Below, piece after piece: positions 25,110 to 32,392 of a DNA stretch of 64,000 nucleotides. The notes beneath the pieces were generated by a model that searched no databases, was not told where the DNA came from, and saw nothing but the letters and a program-made list of their open reading frames with translations. Numbering within the stretch: the stretch's first letter is position 1; every line of letters starts with the position of its first letter. The DNA is taken from contig NZ_CP133038.1 of NCBI RefSeq assembly GCF_033060595.1, forward strand, positions 930,001 through 994,000, written 5' to 3'. The DNA comes from Pyramidobacter sp. YE332 (lineage in GTDB: Bacteria; Synergistota; Synergistia; Synergistales; Dethiosulfovibrionaceae). The translations under genes were made by a program, and so were the position numbers.

Positions 25110-26282
25110 ATGCCCATGAAATTTGCGAAACTCAAAGTCTATCTTCTGCCCGCGCTGCTTGCCGCCGCCCTCTCGCCCCTGTGCGGCCCCGCGGCCGCCG
25201 CGTGGTTCGGTTCCCGCGCCGAAGCCCGCGCCAAACAGCCCGTCGCGCCGCTGCCGCGCGTCGAGGTGGCCGTCGTCAAACGCCTCAGCAGCGTGCAGCA
25301 GGGCATCACCACCACCTCCACGCTGCAGGCCCTCGAAGAAGTGATCCTCAACCCCAAAGTCACCGGCCGCATCGACAACCTCGTCGTCGCCAAAGGCGAC
25401 CTCGTCGAGGCCGGCGACACGCTCGTCGTGCTCGACAGCCGCAACCAGGAAGCCGAGTACAACTCCATGCAGGCCCAGGTCGCCGTCAGCAAAGCCGAAC
25501 TCTCCCAGTCCGCCGTCACGCTCGCCGACGCCAAGCGCGAGCTTGACCGCTACGGCCGCCTGCGCAAGTCGGGCTACGCCACCCAGCAGGAGTACGACGC
25601 GCGCAGCACCACCTATCAGGCCGCCGTGGCCGCCAACGCCAAAGCCGCCGCGCAGGTCAAGCAGGCCCAGGCCAATCTGGACGCCCAGGCCGTGCTGCTC
25701 AGCGAGTACCAGCTCAAAGCGCCGATCAAGGGCGTCATCCTCGACGATTACGACCTTACCCTCGGCGCCCTCGTCAAAGACGCCACCAACGTGCTGCGCA
25801 TCGGCCGCGTCGACCGCCTCAAGGCCCGCGTCGACATCCCCGAGCGCGACATGGGCCGCCTGCGCCTCGGCATGGACGCCGTGCTCACCTTCGAGAGCCT
25901 GAGCGGGCAGACCTTTTACGGCACCGTGACGCTGATCGACCCCTACATCAACACCTCCACCCGCACCATCGGCGCCGAGATCACCGTCGACAACCAGGCC
26001 ACCGGCTTCAAGCTGCGCCCCGGCATGTTCGCCCGCGTGCTGCTGGTCGAGACCAGCGAGGAGAATCCCCTCGTCATCCCCAGCGAAGCGCTGCGCGCCG
26101 ACGGTTCCGTCATGGTCATCCGCGACGGCAGGGCCGCGATCCAGAAAGTCGTCACCGGCGCCGCCACCGGCGGCATGGTCACCGTCTCCGGCGGCCTGCA
26201 GATCGGCGAAGACGTCGTCGTCTCCGGCGGCAACAACGTTGCCGAAGGCACCGAAGTCGAGTTCGTCATCACCGCCGAGTAG
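25110..26282 (+). CDS. RND efflux periplasmic adaptor (membrane fusion protein)
   Basis: 390 residues with a signal segment (about 5-33), a barrel-sandwich lipoyl half-motif (GRIDNLVVAKGDLVEAGDTLVVLDSRNQ), a coiled-coil hairpin (about 120-190) and a second half-motif (APIKGVILDDYDLTLGALVKD). The beta-barrel and membrane-proximal domains follow. It links RND pump and TolC protein. The gene order pump, outer membrane factor, adaptor is less common than adaptor first. Followed by a strong terminator hairpin. Confidence 0.92.
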   Translation: MPMKFAKLKVYLLPALLAAALSPLCGPAAAAWFGSRAEARAKQPVAPLPRVEVAVVKRLSSVQQGITTTSTLQALEEVILNPKVTGRIDNLVVAKGDLVEAGDTLVVLDSRNQEAEYNSMQAQVAVSKAELSQSAVTLADAKRELDRYGRLRKSGYATQQEYDARSTTYQAAVAANAKAAAQVKQAQANLDAQAVLLSEYQLKAPIKGVILDDYDLTLGALVKDATNVLRIGRVDRLKARVDIPERDMGRLRLGMDAVLTFESLSGQTFYGTVTLIDPYINTSTRTIGAEITVDNQATGFKLRPGMFARVLLVETSEENPLVIPSEALRADGSVMVIRDGRAAIQKVVTGAATGGMVTVSGGLQIGEDVVVSGGNNVAEGTEVEFVITAE

Positions 26283-26364
26283 GCCGAAACGACTTCCGCC
26301 GCGAAGCGGCGGCGAATGGGAAAACAAGAACCGCCGCCAAAGCGCCGGGAAAAACGAAACGATC

Positions 26365-26440
26365 CGGCCGCTTCGCGGCGCAGAAAACGAGGGCGGACGA
26401 CTGGAATCGATCCAGTCGTCCGCCCTCGTTTTCGTGTTTT
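26365..26440 (+). repeat. Hairpin repeat, copy 1, acting as terminator of efflux operon
   Basis: A 22-bp stem (26384-26405 with 26411-26432) ending in TTTTCGTGTTTT, preceded by GGCCGCTTCGCGGCGCA. About 75 bp of the same sequence recurs at 28207-28282 in the same orientation. It serves as terminator for the adaptor gene but its duplication points to a mobile or recombining repeat. Confidence 0.75.
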
Positions 26441-26463
26441 ATGTTTGCCCGAGGCGGGGTGTC

Positions 26464-26622
26464 TGATACTATTTCTTAATTAAAAGGCCGAACACAAGGG
26501 GGCTGCGGGGGAGATTCACAAAGCGAGCTGCGCAGACCGCGTAGCGGTCGAGGGAGTCCCGAGCGACTGAACTCCCCCGCGGCCCCCGGAAAACTATGTT
26601 AATACTTTCTATCAAGAATTAG
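26464..26622 (-). repeat. Dispersed hairpin repeat, full copy (minus orientation)
   Basis: Read on the minus strand it starts CCTAATTCTTG, contains GCGGGGGAGT ... CTCCCCCGC arms around a variable centre, and ends GTTCGGCC, T-run, AATTAAGAAATAGTATCA. The same order is seen at 56265-56370; a tail occurs at 1264-1298. The IS427-type element lies at its edge. No ORF inside. Confidence 0.65.
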
Positions 26623-26651
26623 GGCTTGTTTAAAAAACATTTCAGCTTGTA

Positions 26652-27059
26652 TTATTTCAATAAAATAACACTGGCAGCGACAAGAACAAAAGCGAAAAAC
26701 GAAGCGTCAAGTTTGTCATAGCGGGTGAAAATTCTACGGAACCATTTGATTTTCTGAAAGAAACATTCAACCAAGTGTCGTTCCTTGTAAACATGCTCAT
26801 CTATAAACCACGGTTCGGGATTATCGCTCTTCGGCGGGATAGTGTAACTTCCCTCCCGAGAAGTAATGTACTCTCTGATGGCTTGCGAACCGTAAGCCTT
26901 ATCGCCGATGACGTTGCTCCCTCTGATTTCCGCTTGCCCGAGCAAGGACACGGCATGGCGGGAATCGTGGTCATTGCCGGGACTGAGCAGGAGCGCCAGC
27001 GGATTGCCTAAACCATCTACTATCGCATGAATTTTCGTATTCTTGCCGCCTCTGGACAT
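26652..27059 (-). CDS. IS427-type transposase, ORFB (C-terminal part)
   Basis: 135 residues from the first ATG, but normally made as a fusion with ORFA. Carries the second catalytic Asp in GDKAYGS and the catalytic Glu in HLVECFFQKIKWFRR, the DDE signature of IS5 transposases. The frame is -1 relative to ORFA, entered at the slippery site A-AAA-AAG (plus-strand 27077-27083). Confidence 0.88.
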   Translation of the reverse strand: MSRGGKNTKIHAIVDGLGNPLALLLSPGNDHDSRHAVSLLGQAEIRGSNVIGDKAYGSQAIREYITSREGSYTIPPKSDNPEPWFIDEHVYKERHLVECFFQKIKWFRRIFTRYDKLDASFFAFVLVAASVILLK

Positions 27060-27442
27060 GCCAATCGCTTGAGCCCCTTTTTTCCCCCTTCCGGGGTTTT
27101 CCCTCTCCCGTTGGCACTTTGATGTACTTTGCAGGACGTGGAGTCGATAGAGAGATTTTCCATGTCGGCATCAGCGCTTAGGGCGGCAAAGATCGCCTCG
27201 AATATTCCCCGCTGTTTCCACAGCCTGAAACGTGCGTAAACTGCCTGCCATTTGCCGTAACGCTCCGGAAGATCTCTCCATGGCGCTCCACTTCTGGCAA
27301 GCCACAGAATCCCATTGATGATCCTGCGGTTATCGTATTTTGCCGGGCGTCCACGTTGACCTGATTTCGGGTGTTCGGGCGGCAGCATTCTCTTGATTCG
27401 ATTCCACTCGCTGGAGGTCAGTTCATATCTTCTCTCTTCCAT
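27020..27442 (-). CDS. IS427-type transposase, ORFA (N-terminal part)
   Basis: 140 residues: DUF4096-type DNA-binding region (RRYELTSSEWNRIKRMLPPE, RRIINGILWLARSGAPWRDLPERYG) and the first catalytic Asp in LSIDSTSCKVHQ. It overlaps ORFB by about 40 bp with the classic A6G slippery heptamer in the overlap, so the active transposase is the frameshift fusion ORFAB. Confidence 0.88.
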   Translation of the reverse strand: MEERRYELTSSEWNRIKRMLPPEHPKSGQRGRPAKYDNRRIINGILWLARSGAPWRDLPERYGKWQAVYARFRLWKQRGIFEAIFAALSADADMENLSIDSTSCKVHQSANGRGKTPEGGKKGLKRLACPEAARIRKFMR

Positions 27443-27518
27443 GAGAAAAGTTTAAGCGATTGGATCGATTTAGGCAACTTTGACGTTTTTTAAACAAGCC
27501 CTAGTCTGAAAACGGCGT

Positions 27519-27791
27519 CTATCTGTCGAAAAGATCGGCGTGCGAACCCGTTCGGACGAGGCCGAGGACGTCGCCGCGGATTTCGTAGATCAGAATCCAG
27601 TCCGGTTCAATGTGAAGATCGCGGCATCCTTTCCACTCGCCGGTCAGTCCGTGATCCCGAGAGCGCGGGGGAAGTTCCTCCTCCGCCGCGAGGATGAGGA
27701 CGGCTTCTCGCAGCTTGCCCATGTCGGCGCCGCGCTTTTCCATGCGCTTTCGGTCTTTGCGGAACTGGGCGGTGAATTCGACGTGCAGCAT
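27519..27791 (-). CDS. yafQ: YafQ/RelE-type mRNA interferase toxin
   Basis: 90 residues, full length for YafQ. Contains FRKDRKRMEKRG near the N-terminus, then LPPRSRDHGLTGEWKGCRDLHIEPDWILIYE, with the H, D and H-L-x-P-D-W pattern of YafQ. The family cleaves mRNA on the ribosome. It starts one base after the antitoxin stop, the usual antitoxin-first order. The adjacent IS does not interrupt it. Confidence 0.9.
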   Translation of the reverse strand: MLHVEFTAQFRKDRKRMEKRGADMGKLREAVLILAAEEELPPRSRDHGLTGEWKGCRDLHIEPDWILIYEIRGDVLGLVRTGSHADLFDR

Positions 27792-27792
27792 C

Positions 27793-28068
27793 TCAGATGC
27801 CCAGGTCCCGGAGCGCTTCTTCCGCGGTGTCGAACCGTTTCGTCTTGCCGGCGCGGAGGTCGCGGATCGCCTGCCGCGTGCGGGCGTTGGGCGTCAGGGG
27901 CGCGGCGAGGGGGAACGGGATCCCGCGTTCGGCGACGACGCGCTTGAGGTAGACGTTGATGAGAGTGGACAGATTCATGCCCAGCTCTTCGGCGATACCG
28001 GCCGCGTCGGCCTTCAGTTTGGGATCGACTTTGATCTGAATCGAGCTGTCTTTGGTGGCTGTAGCCAT
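27793..28068 (-). CDS. dinJ: DinJ/RelB-type antitoxin
   Basis: 91 residues starting MATATKDSSIQIKVDPKLK; AAAGGGG lies eight bases before this ATG, which makes it preferable to the ATG three codons earlier. The N-terminal ribbon-helix-helix (IQIKVDPKLKADAAGIAEELGMNLSTLINVYLK) binds DNA; the C-terminal tail binds the toxin. Expected to neutralise YafQ and repress the operon. Confidence 0.9.
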   Translation of the reverse strand: MATATKDSSIQIKVDPKLKADAAGIAEELGMNLSTLINVYLKRVVAERGIPFPLAAPLTPNARTRQAIRDLRAGKTKRFDTAEEALRDLGI

Positions 28069-28091
28069 GATCATCACCCCTTTATGATGAT

Positions 28092-28126
28092 ATTATAGTG
28101 ATTTTAGCAATATGATGTCAATATTG
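28092..28126 (-). promoter_or_regulatory. Promoter and candidate operator of dinJ-yafQ
   Basis: On the minus strand TTGACA (28121-28116) and TATAAT (28097-28092) are both perfect, 18 bp apart. The inverted pair CAATAT (28108-28113) and ATATTG (28121-28126) brackets the -35 and is a plausible DinJ operator. Confidence 0.7.
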
Positions 28127-28206
28127 AGAAACGTTGGGCAGCGGCGGAACGGCGGAAACAAAAAACACTGTAACGATGCGGGGATGCGGAGAGAAGCTCA
28201 TAAGAC

Positions 28207-28282
28207 AGGGCCGCTTCGCGGCGCAAAGAACGAGGGGGGACGACTGGAATTGATCCGGTCGTCCCCCTCGTTTTCGTTTTTT
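28207..28282 (+). repeat. Hairpin repeat, copy 2
   Basis: GGGCCGCTTCGCGGCGCA followed by a roughly 18-bp stem (28229-28247 with 28254-28272, one bulged G) and TTTTCGTTTTTTG. It repeats 26365-26440 with scattered changes that keep the stem paired. No gene ends just upstream on this strand, so here it is not an obvious operon terminator. The rest of 28130-28500 holds no gene. Confidence 0.65.
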
Positions 28283-28501
28283 GAGGATTCATGTTTTTCT
28301 CCGCGTCTTTGCGCCGCGGCGGCTTCTGCTGTGTCGTGCGAGTTTTGTTTAAAGCTTGTTATCCAGCCAACATTTATATATCTGCCTGAATTATAGGCAT
28401 TTGAGTCGATATTGTCTATTGCCCGCAAAGACATCTTTCGTAAAATGGCAAAGTAAAGTATGCGTGAGAAGTGTGGAACGAAGGCAAGAGAGGTGGCGCG
28501 C

Positions 28502-28855
28502 ATGGCCAAGGTACGGCAGACCACGTGTGAAGAGCGGCTGGAGATCGTCAACTACTACCTCGACAACGGCGCCGACTGCCTCAAAGTGATCCGCAAGTAC
28601 GGCGTCAGCTACGGCCAGATTTATTCCTGGATCAACAAATACCGCCAGTACGGCGCGGCCGGCCTGCAGGATCGGCGCGGCACCGGACGCAGCCTCGGCG
28701 AAGCCGACGAGCTGGGCGAGACGGAAAAGCTGCGGGTCGAGAACCGCCTGCTCCGGGCCAGCATCAAAAACCTCAAGGAAGAGCGCCACGTCCTCAAGAA
28801 ACACCTCTCTTACCTCGAGCGGCGCATCGCCGGAAGCGAAGAACACTCCGCATGA
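28502..28855 (+). CDS. Orphan IS3-type HTH protein (transposase OrfA-like)
   Basis: 117 residues from ATG 28502 (GAGAGG upstream). The N-terminal helix-turn-helix (ERLEIVNYYLDNGADCLKVIRKYGVSYGQIYSWINKYRQYG) is that of IS3-family OrfA, and the C-terminus is a leucine-zipper-like coil (ENRLLRASIKNLKEERHVLKKHLSYLERR). No OrfB follows in the next 230 bp and no inverted repeats were found, so it is either a remnant or a domesticated DNA-binding protein. Confidence 0.7.
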   Translation: MAKVRQTTCEERLEIVNYYLDNGADCLKVIRKYGVSYGQIYSWINKYRQYGAAGLQDRRGTGRSLGEADELGETEKLRVENRLLRASIKNLKEERHVLKKHLSYLERRIAGSEEHSA

Positions 28856-29085
28856 CCGAAAGCGTGTGGCGGACCTCCCGCGGGGAGGCTCGTGCAATAT
28901 AAAACAACATTTCACGGCCGCATCAGGCGTGAAACGGGACGGAACGAAAGCGCGACGGGCGAGGAAACGTGGAAACTCCCCACAAACGCGGTTCGCGACG
29001 ATCCGTTTTCCGCCCCGAACGGCCGGGAAACGGCGCCATGAGGCGTCACACATCATTGTTCCGTGTTTGAGGAGGAGTTTTGAGA

Positions 29086-30468
29086 ATGAGTATGAAGAAA
29101 ATGCTCGCCGTAGTAGCCGCCGCGTCGCTGGTGGCCGTAGCCGCGCCCGCGTTCGCCGCGAACCCGTTCAGCGACGTGCCGATGAACCACTGGGCGTACG
29201 ACGCCGTGGAGCAGCTGAGCGCGAAGGGCATCCTGGAAGGTTATCCGAACGGGACGTTCAAGGGCAACCGCGCCATGACGCGCTACGAGATCGCCACGAT
29301 GGTGGCGCGCATGATGGCCGCGGGCGGCCTGAGCGGCGAAGACCTGGAGAAGCTGAAGGCGCTGGTGGTGGAGTTCCAGCCCGAGCTGGAAGCCTTGGGC
29401 GTGAAAGTGGACGGTTTCGACAGCCGCCTGAGCGCGCTTGAGAAGGGCCTCGGCGGATGGAAGATCACCGGCCAGATGCGCTTCGACTACAACGCGTGGG
29501 ACAACGACGGTGCTGCGACCGGCGCCGGCGCCGACGGCTTCACGATGAACCGTGCCCGTCTGTTCCTGCACCGCGACCTGAGCGACGGCGTCAGCTTCGA
29601 CGCTCGTTGGCACAGGGGTAACTTCGACCGCTGGTGGGTCACCGCCAAGGACTTCATGGGCCTGGAAGGCTTGACGATGCGCGGCGGTCAGTTCTACCTT
29701 GACTGGGAAGACGAAGACGGACTGTACGACGACAACGACGCGTTCAACATGGACGCCAACTATCGCGGCTTCGACCTGAAGTACAACCGCGGCATGTTCA
29801 CCGTCGAGGGCTTCGCGGCCTCCAACCAGGGCGGCAACATCTACGCTGACAACGCCAGCGACGAGTACTACGGCGCCCGCCTGAAGTTCGACTTCAGCGA
29901 GAAGTTCTGGCTGAGCCTGAACGGCCTGTGGTACAACGTGGGCGACACGAACTACAAGACCTACTGGGCCGGCCTCGGCTTCAGCTTCATGGACGGCCTC
30001 GAGCTGAAGGGCGCCTACTACATGGAAGACATCGACGGCGCGGCCATCGACGATCCCAAGGCCTTCAAGGTCATCCTCGACGTCGACCAGGACGTGCTGA
30101 AGTTCACCAGCCTGTGGGTCGAGTACGCCAAGCTCGACCAGGGCTTCTACATCGACAGAAGCCCCTGGTCCTTCAGCGATGTCCTGTGGCCGGGCGACAT
30201 CTCTGCGGGCGTCACCCTGCCGGACGACGTGGACGTCCTCTTTGTCAAGGCGAAGCAGAAGTGGAACGACAAGTGGAGCACGATCGAGCGCTATGTCAAG
30301 TACGACATTGACACTTTCTGGGATGCCAAGGAGTGGTCTGTGGCCATTGGTTACCAGTACAGCCCCAACCTCTACTTCGAGCTGGCCTACGCCGATATGG
30401 ACGGCAGCTTCTTCGATCCCAACTACGACAACAACCAGATCCGCTTCCGCACGCTGCTGAACTTCTAA
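29086..30468 (+). CDS. SLH-domain outer membrane porin
   Basis: 460 residues. Signal peptide (about 1-23), one SLH domain (NPFSDVPMNHWAYDAVEQLS to MTRYEIATMVARMM, about 25-75), a short coiled linker (80-125), then a beta-barrel ending in the aromatic Phe typical of outer membrane proteins (RFRTLLNF). The SLH domain ties the outer membrane to the cell wall, as in OmpM-like porins of Synergistota and Negativicutes. ATG 29086 has GGAGGAG eight bases upstream. A 230-bp upstream region carries a CCTCCC-GCG-GGGAGG hairpin (28878-28892) and no gene. Strong codon bias and terminator suggest high expression. Confidence 0.92.
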   Translation: MSMKKMLAVVAAASLVAVAAPAFAANPFSDVPMNHWAYDAVEQLSAKGILEGYPNGTFKGNRAMTRYEIATMVARMMAAGGLSGEDLEKLKALVVEFQPELEALGVKVDGFDSRLSALEKGLGGWKITGQMRFDYNAWDNDGAATGAGADGFTMNRARLFLHRDLSDGVSFDARWHRGNFDRWWVTAKDFMGLEGLTMRGGQFYLDWEDEDGLYDDNDAFNMDANYRGFDLKYNRGMFTVEGFAASNQGGNIYADNASDEYYGARLKFDFSEKFWLSLNGLWYNVGDTNYKTYWAGLGFSFMDGLELKGAYYMEDIDGAAIDDPKAFKVILDVDQDVLKFTSLWVEYAKLDQGFYIDRSPWSFSDVLWPGDISAGVTLPDDVDVLFVKAKQKWNDKWSTIERYVKYDIDTFWDAKEWSVAIGYQYSPNLYFELAYADMDGSFFDPNYDNNQIRFRTLLNF

Positions 30469-30486
30469 GCGAATCTCTGCATACGC

Positions 30487-30520
30487 AAAAAGCGGGGCTG
30501 CTTCGGCAGCCCCGCTTTTT
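30487..30520 (+). terminator. Terminator of porin gene
   Basis: GCGGGGCTGC-TTCG-GCAGCCCCGC (30492-30515) followed by five T; stable UUCG tetraloop. Confidence 0.93.
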
Positions 30521-30548
30521 CGCATCTTCGCGCGCCGTGAAAAGTCCG

Positions 30549-30585
30549 TGACGCAGCGCGCGTTTTGAGGTATGATCGATCATAT
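30549..30585 (+). promoter_or_regulatory. Promoter with palindromic operator before TetR gene
   Basis: GTGACG (30549-30554), 17-bp spacer, TATGAT (30572-30577). The -10 is inside the perfect 14-bp palindrome TATGATCGATCATA (30572-30585), a plausible autoregulatory TetR site. Confidence 0.55.
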
Positions 30586-30666
30586 TGGTGACGCCGCGGC
30601 GGAGCCGCGCCTTCCGTCCCTCGACGGCGGCGAAGTTCCGCGGGGAGCGTCGGAAAGGCGGCCGCC

Positions 30667-31194
30667 ATGGATTTTACGAAGAAAGAAATACAGAGCGCGT
30701 TCTGGCAGCTTCTGGAAGAGCGCCCGTTCGGCAAGATCACGGTGAAAGCGGTCGTCGCGCGCTGCGGCGTGAACCGCAACACGTTTTACTATCACTTTCA
30801 GGATCTTCGCGATCTGCTCCGCACGTCCGTGCTCGGCTGGCTCGACGAGCTGTTCGCCGACGGAGCGGGCGCGGCGGCGGTCGTCGCCGCGCTGTCGCGG
30901 CGCCGGGCGGCCGTCATGCACGTCTACAGGTCGCTGCCGCGCGAGACGTTCATCGAGGAATTGGGCGTCTGGGTGCGCTACGCCGTGGCCCGCTGCGTCG
31001 GCGCCGGGGAAGGCGGGCTTTTCGCGGAGAAGGAGAACCGGGAACTGCTGCTTTCCGTGTGCCGCTTCGCGCTGGCGGGGTTCCTGCTGGATTGGCTGGA
31101 AGGGGACATGAGCTCCGATTTGGGGAAAAGTCTGTCGCGCTGTGCGGAACTGCTGAAAAATTTCTCCCTCCCTCCCTCCCTCCCTCCCTCCTGA
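30667..31194 (+). CDS. TetR-family regulator with repeat-encoded C-terminus
   Basis: 175 residues. The HTH is KITVKAVVARCGVNRNTFYYHFQDLRDLL (about 23-51), typical of the TetR/AcrR group. The last ten residues (FSLPPSLPPS) are encoded by seven tandem CTCC units, so copy-number change would shift the reading frame and alter the tail. ATG 30667 lies soon after GGAAAGG. Target genes are not evident; it stands alone between two terminators or promoters. Confidence 0.85.
   Translation: MDFTKKEIQSAFWQLLEERPFGKITVKAVVARCGVNRNTFYYHFQDLRDLLRTSVLGWLDELFADGAGAAAVVAALSRRRAAVMHVYRSLPRETFIEELGVWVRYAVARCVGAGEGGLFAEKENRELLLSVCRFALAGFLLDWLEGDMSSDLGKSLSRCAELLKNFSLPPSLPPS
31164..31191 (+). repeat. Tetranucleotide simple sequence repeat (CTCC)7
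   Basis: Seven perfect CTCC units, directly before the stop codon of the TetR gene. Such tracts mutate by strand slippage; each unit gained or lost changes the frame. Confidence 0.95.
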
Positions 31195-31286
31195 TTCGAA
31201 AGCGCGTCGCCTGTGACTGCGGCGTCGGGATCGCGTGCGGGGCGGTGGAATTTCCCGGCAAGACGGAGAAGCTCTTTTTCTCCCTC

Positions 31287-31314
31287 TTGCTTTTTTTGTC
31301 CTTTGTGGTATCAT
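31287..31314 (+). promoter_or_regulatory. Promoter of the 47-residue protein
   Basis: TTGCTT (31287-31292), 16-bp spacer, TATCAT (31309-31314), about 50 bases before the ATG at 31364. Confidence 0.45.
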
Positions 31315-31363
31315 CCAACTGTCGGTTAATGCTTTATCATGATAAACTATTAACGGAGGAGCG

Positions 31364-31507
31364 ATGCCTATGGAGACCATGAAAGTTGACGTGCCGGCGG
31401 AAGTGAAGGAGCGTTTCGACGCCATGCTGGCCCGGTTTTCCCGCGAGAACAACGTGACGCTGGTCGTCCGCCCCGACCTCCCCGCCGAAGAGCAGCCGCG
31501 CCACTGA
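31364..31507 (+). CDS. Small protein of unknown function (47 residues)
   Basis: Starts MPMETMKVDVPAEVKERF and ends PAEEQPRH. It has its own promoter-like sequence and a strong GGAGGAG just before the ATG, and codon use resembles neighbouring genes. Mixed charge, predicted helical centre (EVKERFDAMLARFSRENN), no membrane segment or signal. I do not recognise a family. A long hairpin follows. The ATG at 31370 is an alternative start. Confidence 0.6.
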   Translation: MPMETMKVDVPAEVKERFDAMLARFSRENNVTLVVRPDLPAEEQPRH

Positions 31508-31515
31508 TATTGGTA

Positions 31516-31567
31516 TTCAACGCCAGAGGCCCGGCGGTCACGCGACCGCCGGGCCTCTGGCGTCGAA
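31516..31567. terminator. Bidirectional hairpin between convergent genes
   Basis: Perfect 19-bp stem (31521-31539 with 31544-31562), loop ACGC, between genes ending at 31507 (plus) and 31570 (minus). No long T-run. Confidence 0.65.
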
Positions 31568-31569
31568 TG

Positions 31570-32235
31570 TCAGGATCGGACGAAGTGCACGTTCTCGCCG
31601 GCTCCGGCGCGCCCGGATCTGAACTGGGCCATGGGCTGGTCTTTGGCGGGGAAGCCGAGCGCCACGGTGATCATGACGCGGCGCTCGGCGGGCAGGCGCA
31701 GGAACTCGCGGATGGCCGGCTCGACGATCAGCGTGTAGGCGATGATGCAGCTGGCAAGGCCGTGGCCGGCGGCGGACAAGCACAGGGTCTGCGTGAACAT
31801 GCCGATGTCGAGGAGATGCAGGGGGCTGGGCTCGCCGTCCATGCAGACGATGGCGGCGGCCGGCGCGTCGAAGAAGCGCAGGCAGCGGCCGATGAAGCTT
31901 TTCGGCTCCCAGCCCTGGCGCTCGAGAACGGGCGCCAGGGCGCCGCTCAGTTCGCGGGCGCGGGCCTGCCACGCGGGCATTTCCCGCCCGGCGTGCATGG
32001 GCACGCCCCGGCCCTGACGAAAGGCTTCGTCCATCTTCGCGCGCAGGGCGTCGAGGCGTTCTCCGGCGACGACGTAGACTTCCCACGGCTGGGCGTTTTT
32101 GGCCGAGGGCGAGAACGTGGCGTATTTCAGCACCGACGCGAGCAGCTCCGGCCCCGGCGGCGTGTTTTCGAAGGCGCGGCAGGACCGGCGCGCGGCGATG
32201 CCGGCCAGCAGGCCCATGGTTTCTTCATTGCACAT
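31570..32235 (-). CDS. Nitroreductase family protein
   Basis: 221 residues. FMN-binding nitroreductase fold: RRSCRAF near residue 17, FSPSAKNAQPWEVYVV, then GMFTQTLCLSAAGHGLASCIIAY and the C-terminal VALGFPAKD. These enzymes reduce nitro groups, quinones or flavins with NAD(P)H. ATG 32235 is preceded on the minus strand by GGAGG, which sets the start. It stands alone, divergent from the gene at 32393. Confidence 0.9.
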   Translation of the reverse strand: MCNEETMGLLAGIAARRSCRAFENTPPGPELLASVLKYATFSPSAKNAQPWEVYVVAGERLDALRAKMDEAFRQGRGVPMHAGREMPAWQARARELSGALAPVLERQGWEPKSFIGRCLRFFDAPAAAIVCMDGEPSPLHLLDIGMFTQTLCLSAAGHGLASCIIAYTLIVEPAIREFLRLPAERRVMITVALGFPAKDQPMAQFRSGRAGAGENVHFVRS

Positions 32236-32322
32236 CTGATAATTCCTCCCGAAAGAATAAATAATCTTGCGGAGAAAGTATAACGCCGAAAAAGAGTGCG
32301 CGCAAGCGCCGTGCCCATGAGT

Positions 32323-32328
32323 TATAAT
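32323..32328 (+). promoter_or_regulatory. -10 element before exported-protein gene
   Basis: TATAAT in the divergent region; the -35 is weak. About 65 bases before ATG 32393. Confidence 0.4.
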
Positions 32329-32392
32329 GAAAAAGCTCCGACGGTGGAAAGGCGAAACGTTACGTTGAAATGTTTTAAGGAGATGAAGCAGA

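Larger units (their letters stand above)
26621..27502 (-). mobile_element. IS5 family (IS427-like) insertion sequence
   Basis: About 880 bp bounded by perfect 18-bp inverted repeats AGGGCTTGTTTAAAAAAC (26621-26638) and its complement (27485-27502). A TA is present at both outer flanks, fitting the short target duplication of the IS427 group. Two overlapping reading frames encode a DDE transposase by -1 frameshifting. GC content is visibly lower than the surroundings, consistent with recent arrival. Confidence 0.9.
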
